Assembly (NCBI GenBank): GCA_028023455.1
Contig: JAQFVV010012394.1
Coordinates: forward strand, 29,279,010-29,343,009
DNA length: 64,000 nucleotides
Origin: Epiperipatus broadwayi
Taxonomy: Eukaryota > Onychophora > Udeonychophora > Euonychophora > Peripatidae
Reading direction: 5' to 3'
Shown here: one piece after another, positions 34,987 to 46,706 of the stretch
How positions within the stretch are numbered: the stretch's first letter is position 1
How the letters are laid out: each line of letters begins with the position of its first letter
Program-made: the position numbers and the translations under genes
Notes under the pieces: generated by a model
What the model was told of the DNA's origin: nothing
The model's database searches: none
Seen by the model: the letters and a program-made list of their open reading frames with translations, nothing else

Positions 34987-35838
34987 GTAAATAGTCTGAA
35001 CAGGTAATAACCTGTATTCAATGTGCTTTAAAATTTGCAATAATCAAGCATATTTTGCCAATAGAGGGATCTTCCAAACCATGACACAAGATAGTGACTT
35101 TTATAAAGATAAGGATGACCATCTTATCTTTAACCTAAATGTCCATTTATATAGGCTAATCTGAAGCATCTTGATTTGGAAGCATGAAGTAGTTGTTTTC
35201 TCCATTGTTTAAATCCACTATTTCCTTTACAAATTAACCTACATAAAATCTTGCGATTTACAGTGAGTTAATTGTACGATCTTAATGTTAGAAATTCTAT
35301 AAACTATTAAATAGTAATTAATTTATAGAGTGCACAGAGAGCTTATGTAATTAGTCTGAACAGGCACTAACATGTATTCAATGCATTTTAAAATTTGCAA
35401 TAATCAAGAATATTTTGCCGATAGAGGATCTTATTTATATAAGCTCTCTGTGTTCTCTATAAATTAATCACTACTCTTCAATAGTTTATAGAATTTCAAT
35501 CATTAAGATCATACTATTAACTTGCTGTAAATCGCAAGATTTCACATAGGTTAATTTGTAAAGGAAATAGTGGATTTAAACAGTGGAGAAAACTACTTCA
35601 CACTTCCAAATAAAGATGCTTCAGATTTGCCTACATAAATGAACCTTTAGGTTAAAGATAAGATGGCCACTCTTATCTTTATAAAAGTCACTAATTGTGT
35701 CATGGTTTGGAAGATCCCTCTATCGGCAAAATATGCTTGATTATTGCGAATTTTAAAGCACATAGAATATAGGTTAGTGTCTGTTCAGACTATTTACATA
35801 AGCTCTCTGTGTGCTCTATAAATTAATTACTACTCTTT
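34987..35838. mobile_element. Palindromic element of 360-bp units with 13-bp TSD
   Basis: The first forward unit is 34987-35346. A second forward unit starts at 35347 and stops near 35430. The sequence then inverts and runs through about 1.1 reverse-complement units to 35838. Anchors include agtctgaacagg, atttgcaataatcaag, ggatcttccaaaccatgaca and taatttatagag. A short internal hairpin (taaagataaga with tcttatcttta, 35653-35682) is kept in both arms. No coding frame and no hammerhead core was found. The unit is unrelated to the 456-bp family, but the layout is the same. Confidence 0.75.
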
Positions 35839-35851
35839 AATAATAACTTAT
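35839..35851. repeat. 13-bp target-site duplication, right
   Basis: The exact partner of 34974-34986. Confidence 0.75.
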
Positions 35852-36099
35852 ATTATTTATCCTTTTCTACTTCTTACTTAATAAACACTGCTTCATATTT
35901 GCTCTGAATTTATCCTTGCTTTTTGTCTATAATTTTCACATTACCATCTTTTATTTCTCTTTAAGGCTACCATGACATAAAATTCTAATGTATTGTGACT
36001 AACTGTATCTATTTCAAAGATAATAAAAGAAAAGATCAACTTAGTATGAATACAATAGTATAATTAATTTATTATATATAAACTATTTACAACTGAACT

Positions 36100-36826
36100 T
36101 CTTGTAGGTAACACCATTACAACTTTTTCTCACATTTCAATAAACAGCAAAGGTTTACTTATTTATGCAGCTGCCTTCACATCTGCTTTTTTCCTGTTTT
36201 AATGATTAGTTTGGGTTCTTTCAATCACGGTTCAATCAGGTGACAGGTCTTACCGATATATTTCCTTTGGCATTCATATGGCATTTTGTAGATGCAGTTC
36301 TTGTTTTTCAGCATTTCTAGTTTAGGTTTTGTAAAAGTTAGAATTTCTTCAAGTATTGTATAGCTTTGGAAAGCTATTCTAATGTTATACTGACACACAT
36401 TATCTTTAATTTGTCTGCCATTCCTGGGATGTATGGATATACTACAGAAGCAACAATAATTTTTTTCTTTTGGTGTCTCCTTTTGTTGTCTATTAAAGGT
36501 TTTTGTGATGACAGCTGATGGATAACCACTCTTTATGATAGTTTGTTCTATGTAAATCTTTTCATTTTACAAATCACTGATTTCTGAACAAACTTCTTTA
36601 ATGATAGTATAATTCCATGTTTAGTGCTTCTGGTATGATTGGATGTATATGACAAATACTTGCTAATATGTGTTGGTTTTCTATAAACTGCTGTTTTTAC
36701 TTTGCCCCGAAGGAGACTTGTCACAAGAACATCTAAGAATGCCAATTTTTGCATCTTGCTCTGATTTCATTGTGAATTTAAATGAAGGAGATATGTTATT
36801 GATGTATGTCCAGAACTTAATGATAG
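36100..36826 (-). pseudogene. Penelope-like element: RT C-terminus and GIY-YIG remnant
   Basis: On the minus strand, a WTYINNISPSFKFTM block (36815-36760) is followed after a frameshift by KLAFLDVLVTSLLRGKVKTA and VYRKPTHISKYLSYTSNH (36754-36640). This is the diagnostic FLDVL...YRKPTHTDRYL signature of Penelope-like reverse transcriptases. Next come a QTIIKSGYPSAVITK linker and a GIY-YIG endonuclease remnant with NCIYKMPYECQRKYIGKTCH, KYIGKT at 36246-36265. The catalytic palm is absent and frames are broken. This is a 5'-truncated dead copy of an endonuclease-bearing (Penelope/Neptune-type) element. Confidence 0.85.
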
Positions 36827-36886
36827 ATGATGGAAATAATCAAACATATTATCATCACAAACATTCAGGAAAACATGAAACAAAAT
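36825..36886. repeat. Short dispersed repeat shared with 1737-1812
   Basis: gatgatggaaata, catcatcacaaac and ttcaggaaaaca occur in the same order at both sites. Here they abut the broken upstream end of the Penelope-like remnant. Confidence 0.4.
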
Positions 36887-37129
36887 AGATATCCACAGCC
36901 CCCAGATTTTGTATTGCTTCAGAAATTTAAAATATCAATACACAAATTTCATAGTTAATAAGCAATATACTAATGTTAGCATTCATAATTTCAAATATTT
37001 TTTCCTCCCAAGAAATTTTCACAATTAATACACTTTTATTATTGGTAGTTACTAGTTCTTGACTTATTTTTATATAGAAAATACATTTTTCAGTTTGTCA
37101 AAAAATCAAAAAGATTTTATTACTCATAA

Positions 37130-37850
37130 AAAATTTGATCAACATTAAATCTTAAAAAGTCAATAGTTTTTAGTTTTACATTAGCATGTATCCTACCTCT
37201 CATTAACTGATTATCATTTCTTGTGTTAAATCTATTGAAAACATTATTATCTTTGAATACTTAATTTCTGTTTAGTCAAAATATAATTCAATTCTGTTAT
37301 GCCTTCATTTGGATGTTTCCATGTTCATTACCATTTAACATTTTTCTCACTGAAAAGAAATTTATAATTTATTTTCTTTGTGAACTTCACAAGTCTATGC
37401 TCTCGGTTATTACTATCACCATAATCAAATTTACTAATAGCAATTGTTTACCAATTCTAGCAATAAAGATTTCTATATAATTTTAAAATATAATTTGGTC
37501 TGATCAAAAGTACTTTAAACATCTGTATAAAAATCCATTACTTCTTCAAGGTAAATTATTGGAGCATAAACCTTAATTATCAGTATTTTTGATATTTTAT
37601 TAAGTTTCTTACTTACTCTTACATACTCTGTTTGATATACTATTAATCCCTAAAATTGTTTTCTTCCAATTTTTATTTATAATGAATCTTAGTCCACTTG
37701 TGTTTTCAATATTTTTATCTTTGTAGTAAAGTATGTGTTCACTTTTTAAACAATTGATTCTTCACCTTATTTTATTAATTTTACAACAGCAATGTTCATT
37801 CGATATTAGACAATTTTTTTTTTCCAAACTCATGTAATCTTCCTTAACAT
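37130..37850 (-). pseudogene. LINE endonuclease remnant
   Basis: Minus-strand blocks in order are VSKKLNKISKILIIKVYAPI and EEVMDFYTDV (37600-37520), KFDYGDSNNREHRLVKFTKK (about 37435-37375), WKHPNEGITELNYILTKQK (37325-37265) and FNTRNDNQLMRGRIHANVKL (37230-37165). They correspond to the IIQVYAPT, GER-LVEF, KNEIDYIL and SDHRLVRAKI blocks of APE-type LINE endonucleases of the RTE/CR1 kind. The frame is interrupted. No reverse transcriptase of this element follows before the Penelope-like remnant. Confidence 0.7.
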
Positions 37851-38110
37851 GAAAATGGTTTGCAGTTGTACATGCCTATGTAAAAACTCATCATCAAATT
37901 ATAATCTGGATCTGCAATCAGGGATTCTTAGTATCCTCTATCTTTGGCCACCAACTGCTGTCTTGGATGGTGACTCTGCAGCCCCCTGGAATAAGGGCTG
38001 TAATTCAGCTTCGTTTATCATGATTTGTAAATATCTATTGAACCAAAGTTCATTTACACACACATTTATTCTGCCTTTTAGAAAACTCAAGGGATATTTC
38101 AGTTAAGAGC
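37851..38110. other. Less AT-rich segment, perhaps 5' part of the LINE
   Basis: An 85-codon plus-strand frame lies here, but the base composition and position suggest the upstream part of the minus-strand LINE at 37130-37850. No domain was recognised in either direction. Confidence 0.3.
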
Positions 38111-38881
38111 TACCAGGCAACCAGAAAGAAAGACCATGGGGTTTCATGATCTTAAATTCAGATGTAGCAGATTACCCATGTTCATGTATTATATGAGTAA
38201 TCACATAGTAATAATAGCTGCAGTGATAAGAATGTATGAAGTGAACCATAAAAATTTGTTCAGCTCAGTTTCTTTAAAGCCTTAAAGAGATATTAAGGAG
38301 TCTCCTTTCAATTAATAGCAAACTGTTTCCTTCAGCCATTCAATAAATATCCATAGATTAATAAGCCTATTGTGACGCGTTGCATGCTTTTGTCTAATGA
38401 GGGAATAATGACTTACTTTTGTAATCTAAAAATTTCACAGTTCAAAAAGCTCTGGATCAGGGGTTTCGAATTTTTGATATTGTATCACATATTACAAATA
38501 GCAACCCTATTATAAACAGTGAGGATTGCCAATTCCTCAACAAGCTTTATGATAAATGCTTAGCCAGAGCCAGCAATTAAAATATCTCTGTCAGGAACCC
38601 CCCCACCCCTGACCATGGTTTCGTGCTTTGGCATGCCTCAGAGAGGTGCCAGGGTAAGTTCAGACACTAGATCTAAAAATACCAACCCAAAGGCAAGCAC
38701 TTATATAAAAGTTATCTATTGAGTGGAAAATCTGAAATTTTCAGACATCAACATGTATTCAAACCCAGCTATCCAACTCAAATAGCTATATGGGGCTGAT
38801 AGATCTTCAGCCATACCATATATTAGTAGTCTTAGCAATATAACATTGCATAAAACTTAAGGCAGAGACTATAAATAGTCA
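38111..38881. other. Mixed-composition spacer
   Basis: No gene is recognised. The segment 38580-38810 is richer in G+C than its surroundings, with a C-run near 38600, and may be an old transposon. Confidence 0.35.
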
Positions 38882-38952
38882 AAATAAGAGTTATAGATCA
38901 CATGACTCTCTATCTCTAAGAGATAGGGTCATGTGATCTATGACTCTTATTT
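38882..38952. repeat. 71-bp near-perfect hairpin
   Basis: The left arm (aaataagagttatagatcac, then atgac) and the right arm (gtcatgtgatctatgactct, then tattt) are complementary with one or two mismatches. The inner part ctctatctct/aagagatag also pairs. The loop is only a few bases. Confidence 0.8.
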
Positions 38953-40780
38953 CAGCAACCCTATTACTTTCGTTAGATTTAGGAAAACAATCTAATTAAA
39001 GTGACCAAGCACGCACACACGCATGCATAGACAGTAAAAATATATACAGTATAATTCAAAGTAGATCGTCGTAATATTTATTTCTTTTATGTTTGTTTGA
39101 AAATGAAAACAAAAGTCACTCAATTTTCATGCATATTTTTTTTATTTTAGTTCTTTTCTAATTTAAATAAATAAATAAATAAAAAAAAAACACATTGATT
39201 TAAAGCCAATATATATCATCACGATTTGAATTAAATATAAAACCTAATGGAGTTTTTAATGTGTGTAGATTTAAAACAACTCTTGTTAGATGGAAAGTTC
39301 TTACTGAATAATGACAACGAAGTCTTTACTATTCCATTAAATTGAAAAATGCAAAAAAAGTTGCAAAGAAATACAATTTAAAAAAAAAAAAAAAAATACT
39401 AAAAAGATTCGACATATATGCATGTGTACGTATTATACGTGGGTGTTTAATTTTATTAAAAATATACAAATAAATTAATTTAAAGTGCAAGCTTGTAAAT
39501 ACACAAAAACAATAGAAATAGAGGAACAAAATTTAAATTAATATATATATATTATGTTTGATCTATGTTCTAACGTTAAATGACATGCATTATAGAAGGA
39601 AGAGACTTCAGGTGCCATTATAAGTTTACATACCACTTCTAACTGTATAGTGACAGCTTGTCTTGGGTGTAGATACAATGACACTTCTGGCTGAACTGTG
39701 ACAGCTTGCCTCATAGTACGAGGACCCTTTCAGCGATACCATGGCAGCTGTCTTCACATCTGGTATATATCTAGCAGCTTCCAGTTCTATATAGTGGATA
39801 ACGTGCATATTACCATTTAGCATTGACAATTGTTGTCTGACCTTTCCTCCAAATATATTGGCTATTTATGGTCAAATCCTCAAACATAATGGAAATAATC
39901 AAATTTGATGAGCACCATTACCTACCTATTGGCTTGTTCTTGTTATTGAACTATGTTATCTATTTGTTTATTAATTGGCCAGTGGCGATGAATGCTCAAT
40001 CCGATGATCGAGATAAGATGGAATCTGGATTAATCCATGATTTGAAGTCACAGTGAGATATAACAATGTAAATATGAATAAATTTAGAAATAGATATAAG
40101 ATGCATATGACGACAGGCTAAACAGGAAGATAATTAATAAGAAATCAGAAAGATTTGTCTATTTTTATTACTTTATGATGACATTTATTTCTTCATACTA
40201 TACTGAATTAATAGTTCGAAAAATTTGAATGCAAGATTTTATTGCTTTATCTTTTAATAGATGTCGAATTGAATTTAAATTCTATTCAAAATCTAATAGA
40301 TCAGATAAAACCATTTATTTCTAATATATATTTTTTCTTTAAGATTCTATATGAGTTGCTAAATTCTTTTATATACAAGTAACAACTTTTCATTTATCTA
40401 CCTAAAATCTTTAGCATTTCTTGGTTGTTTACTTTTCTAGTTATAAAAAAATTGTATAATAGTAAAAAAATCACAAAATTTATTTCTTTTTTTAAAAATT
40501 GGAATCTTTTTATTATGTTTCAAGATTTTAGCCAAATTTAGGTGACCAACTTCAGAAATTACATAATTTTGAATACTATGTTATTACATAAATCTTAAAG
40601 TCAGAAGCAATTTAAACTAATTATTTCTGAATATGCTTAATTAAATTTAGATGAAATGTTTAAATATAATAAAAAGTTTTGAGTTAAAAATAAATCACGT
40701 AATGGTTTTATTTTTTCATATGTTTTTAAAAACATGATCATCAACAACATTTTTAAGTTTTATCACTCCACTGCAGAATA
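38953..40780. other. AT-rich spacer with a repeated tgacagctt segment
   Basis: No gene is recognised. Two partial direct repeats (gtgacagcttgtctt at about 39649 and gtgacagcttgcctc at about 39707) lie in a less AT-rich patch at 39600-39800. A 62-codon frame at 39868-40056 has a hydrophobic stretch but no recognised family. Confidence 0.4.
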
Positions 40781-40789
40781 AAGGTCATT

Positions 40790-40905
40790 CCAAGTATAAT
40801 TCAGTTTCTTTGATCTCTAGCTTCTTTTCTACACATTATCCCTCACGCTTCTCTATTTCATCCATCCATTTCATATGTGGTCTTTTTCTAGGTCTTTTAC
40901 AATAT
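40790..40905 (-). pseudogene. Short LINE C-terminal fragment
   Basis: The minus strand reads RPRKRPHMKWMDEIEKREG, followed by a charged stretch. This resembles the RPRGRPxxRWxDEIE C-terminal block of RTE-type LINE proteins. Nothing else of the element is recognisable. Confidence 0.5.
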
Positions 40906-41184
40906 AAACATTTAATATTTCTGCTGTGAAATCTTTTTATTATAAAAATGTGTTGATTTTACACTTTTTATTATTTTAATTATTCATTTTTATAAACTAA
41001 TATTTATTCTTTATCCAGAATACTTAAACATATCTACTGTTTTAATCAATTCATTTTTGTGATATCATTCTTATTTTTTTTATCTTATGTTTTTGACTTT
41101 AATATTAAAATGTTTATCTTATAAATACATATAAACCTTTTTATTTTTAGTGTTTGTAAATTTTGCTTACTACTTTGATCCCTG

Positions 41185-41290
41185 CATGTTTTAGTGCAAA
41201 TGGCATATTCTGGAAGTCAAGGATCACGGAATATAGCCTGGGCATTCATTTCCATAGCCAAACTTTTTATAAATTCCTGAGCAATGAAAG
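41185..41290 (+). mobile_element. Diverged SINE copy
   Basis: It has a tRNA-like head (tttagtgcaaatggcatatt, then gtcaaggatcacgg) and the local tail ending ataaattcctgagcaatgaa. Confidence 0.6.
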
Positions 41291-41459
41291 ATATAATTAT
41301 CTATTCTTATAAACATTAAGATAATATGAGTCTCATCACCCATGATATTATTCAATAGTTATTAATTAAAGATAAGAATACATAAAAATAAATTATGATA
41401 AAATTTTATAAAATGTTTTATTGATCTATGCACTTTTATTTTATTTAAACTATCCTTAT

Positions 41460-41805
41460 TCAGAACCTTGAGTTATAGATGCCACTAATCTAACACTCCA
41501 TCAAACCATGCAGACTGTGAATCACTGAGTTCCAAAATTTGCTATTGCACCAAATCTTACTTGGTCATAATGCATGGAACTGCATGATCTACTCCTGCAT
41601 GAAATCATATAAAACTGTGATAGATGAACCTTGAATTTTAGGGCTCCCATTCTACCATTCTATTAAACCATGTAATGCAAATAAATAAATAACTGAATGT
41701 TTTATTGCTGAGTTCATAAGAAGTTGAAGGACCAGATATGGTTGAGCCAAGATCCAAGGACTTGGAACTCCCGAGTAAATCCCTATATTGCGCCTAAATC
41801 GTGTA
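41460..41805 (-). mobile_element. Two to three diverged SINE fragments, minus strand
   Basis: The complement of the SINE tail (tttattgctgagttcataag) starts at 41700. Upstream, repeated pieces with caaaccatgca(g), gttccaaaatttgctattgc and ccattctattaaaccatg look like head portions of the same family in tandem. Confidence 0.45.
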
Positions 41806-42254
41806 GATATATATAGGTTTTAATTTAACCCTATGTTCGATAACATTTTTTATTATGAAACCGATAATATATATTAAACATTTGTAAAATGTTTTTTTTT
41901 TTTTTTTAAAAAAAAAAAATAAGGAAAAGGAAATTTGAAAGAATTTTATTTTCAAAAGTTCTCCCGTCAAAACTTGAAAGACATGTAATTATTACTATAA
42001 TTTTATTTGATTTTGAATTATGAAGACAATTTAATTATAAGAACTCAAAACAAAATAGTAAACAGAAAAGACAATTTTTATTAAAAAAGTTAAAGTTAAT
42101 AAATATAATTTAATTTATAATTTAATAACAAAAAAGGTTATAAATTTTATAACAAAATCAATTTTATTTTTAGTGTCGAAATCAAACTGATCTAATAAAA
42201 TAACCCATCTTTATGCAATACAACATCTAATATCGTTATAATTCTACGCAATAG

Positions 42255-42330
42255 AAAACAGTGACGCGGCAGTGACGAGTCATCGTTCCACAACAGAAAA
42301 CAATGACGTTTAAATATTGTGACGCTAGAT
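42255..42330. promoter_or_regulatory. Cluster of four TGACG motifs (possible CRE/ATF sites)
   Basis: TGACG occurs at 42262, 42273, 42304 and 42320, within 63 bp of otherwise AT-rich DNA. One is in the arrangement tgacgagtca. bZIP proteins of the CREB/ATF class bind such sites, but no gene start is visible nearby, so function is unproven. Confidence 0.25.
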
Positions 42331-44430
42331 ATAGCAACAGTAATCAAGGAAATTCAAGCGATATTGCAAGAGAGATATGTTTATAAATAACCACAATCTG
42401 TCTTTGAACTTGATGTATATAGATATACACTTTGAGCAATTGAGTTAAAAAAAAATTCTGTATTATTTTCTTATAAATATGCATTGTGAAATTGTTTTTA
42501 TAGCGTTTGTGAAAATGATAAATTATATTTGAAGTATCAAAAATTATTAGGCATAAAAGGGTCATAATTAATAAAAACTTAAAGTGAAAAAGGCATTGTT
42601 TATTGCTAACAACAACTAGGTCATTAATAAAAGGGAGAGTAATTTTTTTTTAAAAAAAAAAAGAGAGTAGAGTCCAACTCTTCAACAAATTGAATATTTA
42701 AATTACTAATTTAAATAAATTAGTATTGTGCATTTAAATGCTATAGCATATCCGCCATTCCATGAGTATTAAGAATCTGGCTTCACCAGTGAAAAATGCA
42801 CTCAACTATAGTTAAAATTAGCATACAGAATCTTTACATAGCTAATGATAGAAACATTTAAGCAAAAAGCAAACTTATTAAAAACTAGAGATTGTACAAA
42901 AAAATGAAGTAGCATTAGAGAAACATAAAACTATGAAAAAATATAGAATTCAATAATGTGAGAGAGGGGAGAATGAAGTTAAAAAATGAGAGATTATTTT
43001 AAACCAGAACAATCAAGTTACAGGTCAATAAAATGGTTTTCTATTGCTTGCATATTCTCTATTACATTTTTATTATAATCTTTTCTATTTAGAGGTAAAC
43101 TATAGATAAATACATTTAATGACCAATATTAAACATAAAATTAGCCTAATCATATGATTAGAGTCATGATATATAACTAAGAAGAACAAACCATGTTTAC
43201 TCTAGTTATAAATAAATAACACTACACGTTGCAAAAATTAAGAATATAATGGGCCCATGATGTTTATAAGGCTACCCTTGTCAACATTAGTGAAATTTGT
43301 TAGTGACTTAATATACCAGTCAAAAAATATGGCACTAATAATTATTAATGTAATAAATTATTCAAGAATGGAGACAATCATATTTTGAATATCCTAATTT
43401 TAATAATCAAATGGAAATTAATCCACAGTGGTTACAATGCTACAATGTAGATTAAAAATGTATAGATTACAAGTAATATTTCACACTGCTCCTTAGAAGT
43501 ATATTTGATTTATATAAATATTATTTCAACTTTGATTTTTAATTCTTGTTTACAATAAATATTAAAATATTTGTATACAAAATATAGACATAAAGTCATA
43601 AAAGTTGATTAATTTCTTACAATCAGTTATTATAACAAAATAAATTTGCTTTTTATTATTATAATTATTCATTGCAACAAGTTGTTAAAAATATGATCAT
43701 TTGAAAAAGATGAAATTTTTGTACAGCCATTTAGATCACACATGATATAAGAGACTGTTAAATAAAAAAAAAGGGGGTGACATAAAAGTTATACTACATG
43801 AGATAAATTAAACTAATTTGATTTTTGAAAAATAGACATACTTAAAATGTTATTGAGATGGATACCTTGTTCAATTTAAAAAAATAATATGAAATTAAGA
43901 CATTTGGAAATTGATAGCCATATCTCACCTCATTTGCAGTCTTTGCAGGTTAATAATTGCAAACTTAAAGTATATTAAATTTTTTATGGGTCTACACTGA
44001 TGTTGGCAGGGTAAGGTTATAAATATCATAAGCTTAAAGAATAGGCAGTTCATTCTTTTCTAGATCTTTGTTATATACAAAGGGTACAATTTATTCATAA
44101 TCTGAATGAGGATGTTTGCTTTCCTTAATTGTTTATGATCAATGTTAATACCAAAAAAAAAAAAAAAAACCTGAGTTAAAAACTTTTTGAATATAACAAA
44201 AATTTTAATAAAATAAAATTATATTGAATTATTAGATGTTAAATAAAATATTGTGATCATTCAGATATAATAGGCATAAATGGTTTATAATAATATTACA
44301 TATAAGCTGCATTCATATATAAGGTATGAAATAGTTGACAATATATGTATATATTTAACAGCAGTTAAGAAGGATTAAGGAATTAACCGAAAGTACTTCC
44401 ATGGATTGAAAGACTGTATACAATAATTAA
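42331..44430. other. AT-rich spacer
   Basis: No gene, SINE or LINE motif was recognised in these 2.1 kb. Confidence 0.4.
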
Positions 44431-44431
44431 G

Positions 44432-45194
44432 TACCATTATATTTAAAGGCAAAACTCTCCATACAGTAGTGCCACCTTGTGCCAACCAGAGTAATCAATG
44501 GATGCCAGAAGGCTTGTGCATAAAATCCCTATCTAGTGCCTACTCATCCGATATCCCCAGACTAGTTTATGGCTTGTGGCCATCATCAGTGAGGAGACTT
44601 GGTTCTGAGAGCACTGCACCTAGATCTTAGGATCTAATGCAACCCTCCAGCAGCCACCTTTTAATTCTACTTTACTACAAAACTATAAGAATGAAATTGA
44701 AAACACAAAAATAATTTCAATCTAAGCTCAATAGCTTATATAGTCATATGGGTCTGAACTCAATTCAGCACCCATACATTTTGGTGTCTTTGGCTCTTAA
44801 ACAACCATAGCCACCACTATCCTATAGGCAGGATTGGTGTTAAACCACTAAACATCACATGATCACCATCTCATACTAGCACATAATTGTTATAAACAAA
44901 GGCAAAACTCTCCATACAGTAGTGCCACCATGTGGCAACCAGAGTAATCAATGGACGCCAGAAGGCTTGTGCATAAAATCCCTATCTAGTGCCTAAGCCA
45001 GAAACTAGTCCGGGGATATTAGATGAGTAAGCACTAGATAGGGATTTTATGCACAAGCCTTCTGGCATCCATTGATTACTCTGGTTGGCACAGGGTGGCA
45101 CTACTGTATGGAGAGTTTTGCCTTTGTTTACAACAATTATGTGCTAGTATGAGATGGTGATCATGTGATGTTTAGTGGTTTACCATTTTATTTA
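44432..45194. mobile_element. 456-family copy, forward-then-inverted, with 14-bp TSD
   Basis: The flanks taccattatattta (44432-44445) and taccattttattta (45181-45194) agree at 13 of 14 bases. Inside are a full forward unit (44446-about 44899), a partial second forward unit to about 44995, and an inverted partial unit to 45180. The hammerhead motif on the minus strand (44546-44604) has CUGAUGA and a fully paired stem II, UGGC with GCCA. GAAA has become UAAA, so it should be inactive. The arms are about 95 percent alike by eye. Confidence 0.8.
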
Positions 45195-45393
45195 TTATTT
45201 TTATTGTTATTATAATAGTTTTTTAATTGACAGAGATTTTATTTGTGTATATAAATATATATATTTATATAATCAAAATTACCCCAAATTCACAACTCAA
45301 CCAGACAACCCCCCCCACCCAATAAATTCTAAAATAATGGTTTCACTGCTACAAGCAGATATCTCAAGTGTAAAAAACTACAAAATAACAATA

Positions 45394-45470
45394 TAGCTGT
45401 CATGTTCAATAACTTTTTACAGTAAGAAGTAGCACCACTTCTTACTGTATTTTAGATCTTTTTATTTATA
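45394..45470. repeat. Dispersed repeat family X, short copy
   Basis: tagctgtcatgttcaat, then tttttacagtaagaagt, then ttactgtattttagatcttt follow the same order as 10085-10160 and 16430-16505. Confidence 0.6.
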
Positions 45471-46324
45471 ACAATAATAGCAGTGCTGTTCGGTTATTAT
45501 TTTAAATAGACTATCAAATGGACATAATCTGCTTAAATATTGCATGAATCTCAACCAATTTAGGACTATCCATAATTTTACACTCATTTATTTTATAAAT
45601 AAAATTTAATAGCCACTTATATATGTGTTCATATATCATAAACGCTATATACTTAATGTTGAATTTATGGTTACAGTGGCAGAAGTGAAGATTTTAATAA
45701 AGCCACTGTGGATCTATCCTCTGGTTGAGATTCCTGTAGACTCCCTTCCGAGATTTATTAATAGTGGAGCTGTCTGTAAAAAGAACATCTATATATTAAA
45801 TAAATAAATAAAAATATGGAGACTCATTTATACATTTTGGTAAAATTATTTATTTAAATACATTTAAAATTAAAATTGAAAAAAGAAGTGCAGATATTAA
45901 ATCCGTTTAGAGAGTTAAGTGTGTTTTTGTTAAAAAAGTATTTTTTTCCTGAAATTATTCAATTATTTAATAATATTATGAGATGAAAAACTATAAAATT
46001 TCAGCTATATATGATTACTAATATCCTACAAAACAAATTATATACAAAGGCGATCATTGCAAAAATACCAAAGTTATATAAACATATCCTTCGTCTCCAA
46101 TTGTTTTTTTTTTAAATTTCTATACATTCATGGGAGACATGCGTTAAGAAGTTAAAATACCATGAAATATGTTCACATGCTTCCATCAATCTATATATTT
46201 AATAAAAATTCTCTTTTTTAGCAACATGTATTTTTTGTTTATAACCATGAATTGACATGTATCAAGCAATTAAATTTTAAATACATCTTACAAGTCTAAT
46301 GTCTTATGCATGATATGTATTACA
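45471..46324. other. AT-rich spacer
   Basis: A 60-codon plus-strand frame at 45625-45807 is less AT-rich at its end but has no recognisable domain. Nothing else was recognised. Confidence 0.35.
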
Positions 46325-46340
46325 GATTTTTTTATATTTT

Positions 46341-46690
46341 AAAACAGTAGTAGATTCTCCATACAGTAGTGTCACTCAGCACAAGTTTTAGTAATCAATA
46401 GATGCAAGAAGGCTTGTGCACAAAACACTAGTTCTTTTATCTGTGAGAAGACTTGGATCTTAGAGCACTGCACTTATATCTTAGAATTTAATGCAACTTT
46501 CTTAATTCAAGGATCCTAAGTGATAAAAGAGACATACTAGAAGCTAGTCTGAGGTTTTTGGATGAGTAGGCACTAGATAGGGATTTTATACCCAAATCTT
46601 CTTGCAGTCATTGATTACTAAGGCTTGCACTATGTGGCACTACTGTACAGAGAGTTTGCATAAGCATAGGCAGTAGTGATCACATAATGT
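46341..46690. mobile_element. Old 456-family copy, forward-then-inverted
   Basis: A forward partial unit (46345-about 46500: ctccatacagtagtgtcact, then gatgcaagaaggcttgtgca) is joined to an inverted partial unit (about 46515-46690). The inverted arm still shows a decayed hammerhead half (ctagaagctagtctgagg, then ttggatgag). Flanks gattttttt...atttta and gattttttgg...attttaca suggest an imperfect target duplication at about 46325-46340 and 46691-46706. Confidence 0.6.
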
Positions 46691-46706
46691 GATTTTTTGG
46701 ATTTTA

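Noticed and set aside
34987-35838. Hammerhead ribozyme in the 360-bp unit
   Set aside because: Both strands were read for CUGANGA followed by GAAA. The CTGAAC and CTGAAGC occurrences do not fit the core.
45625-45807. Possible small exon
   Set aside because: The frame is short, has no domain, and no convincing splice sites could be tied to it.
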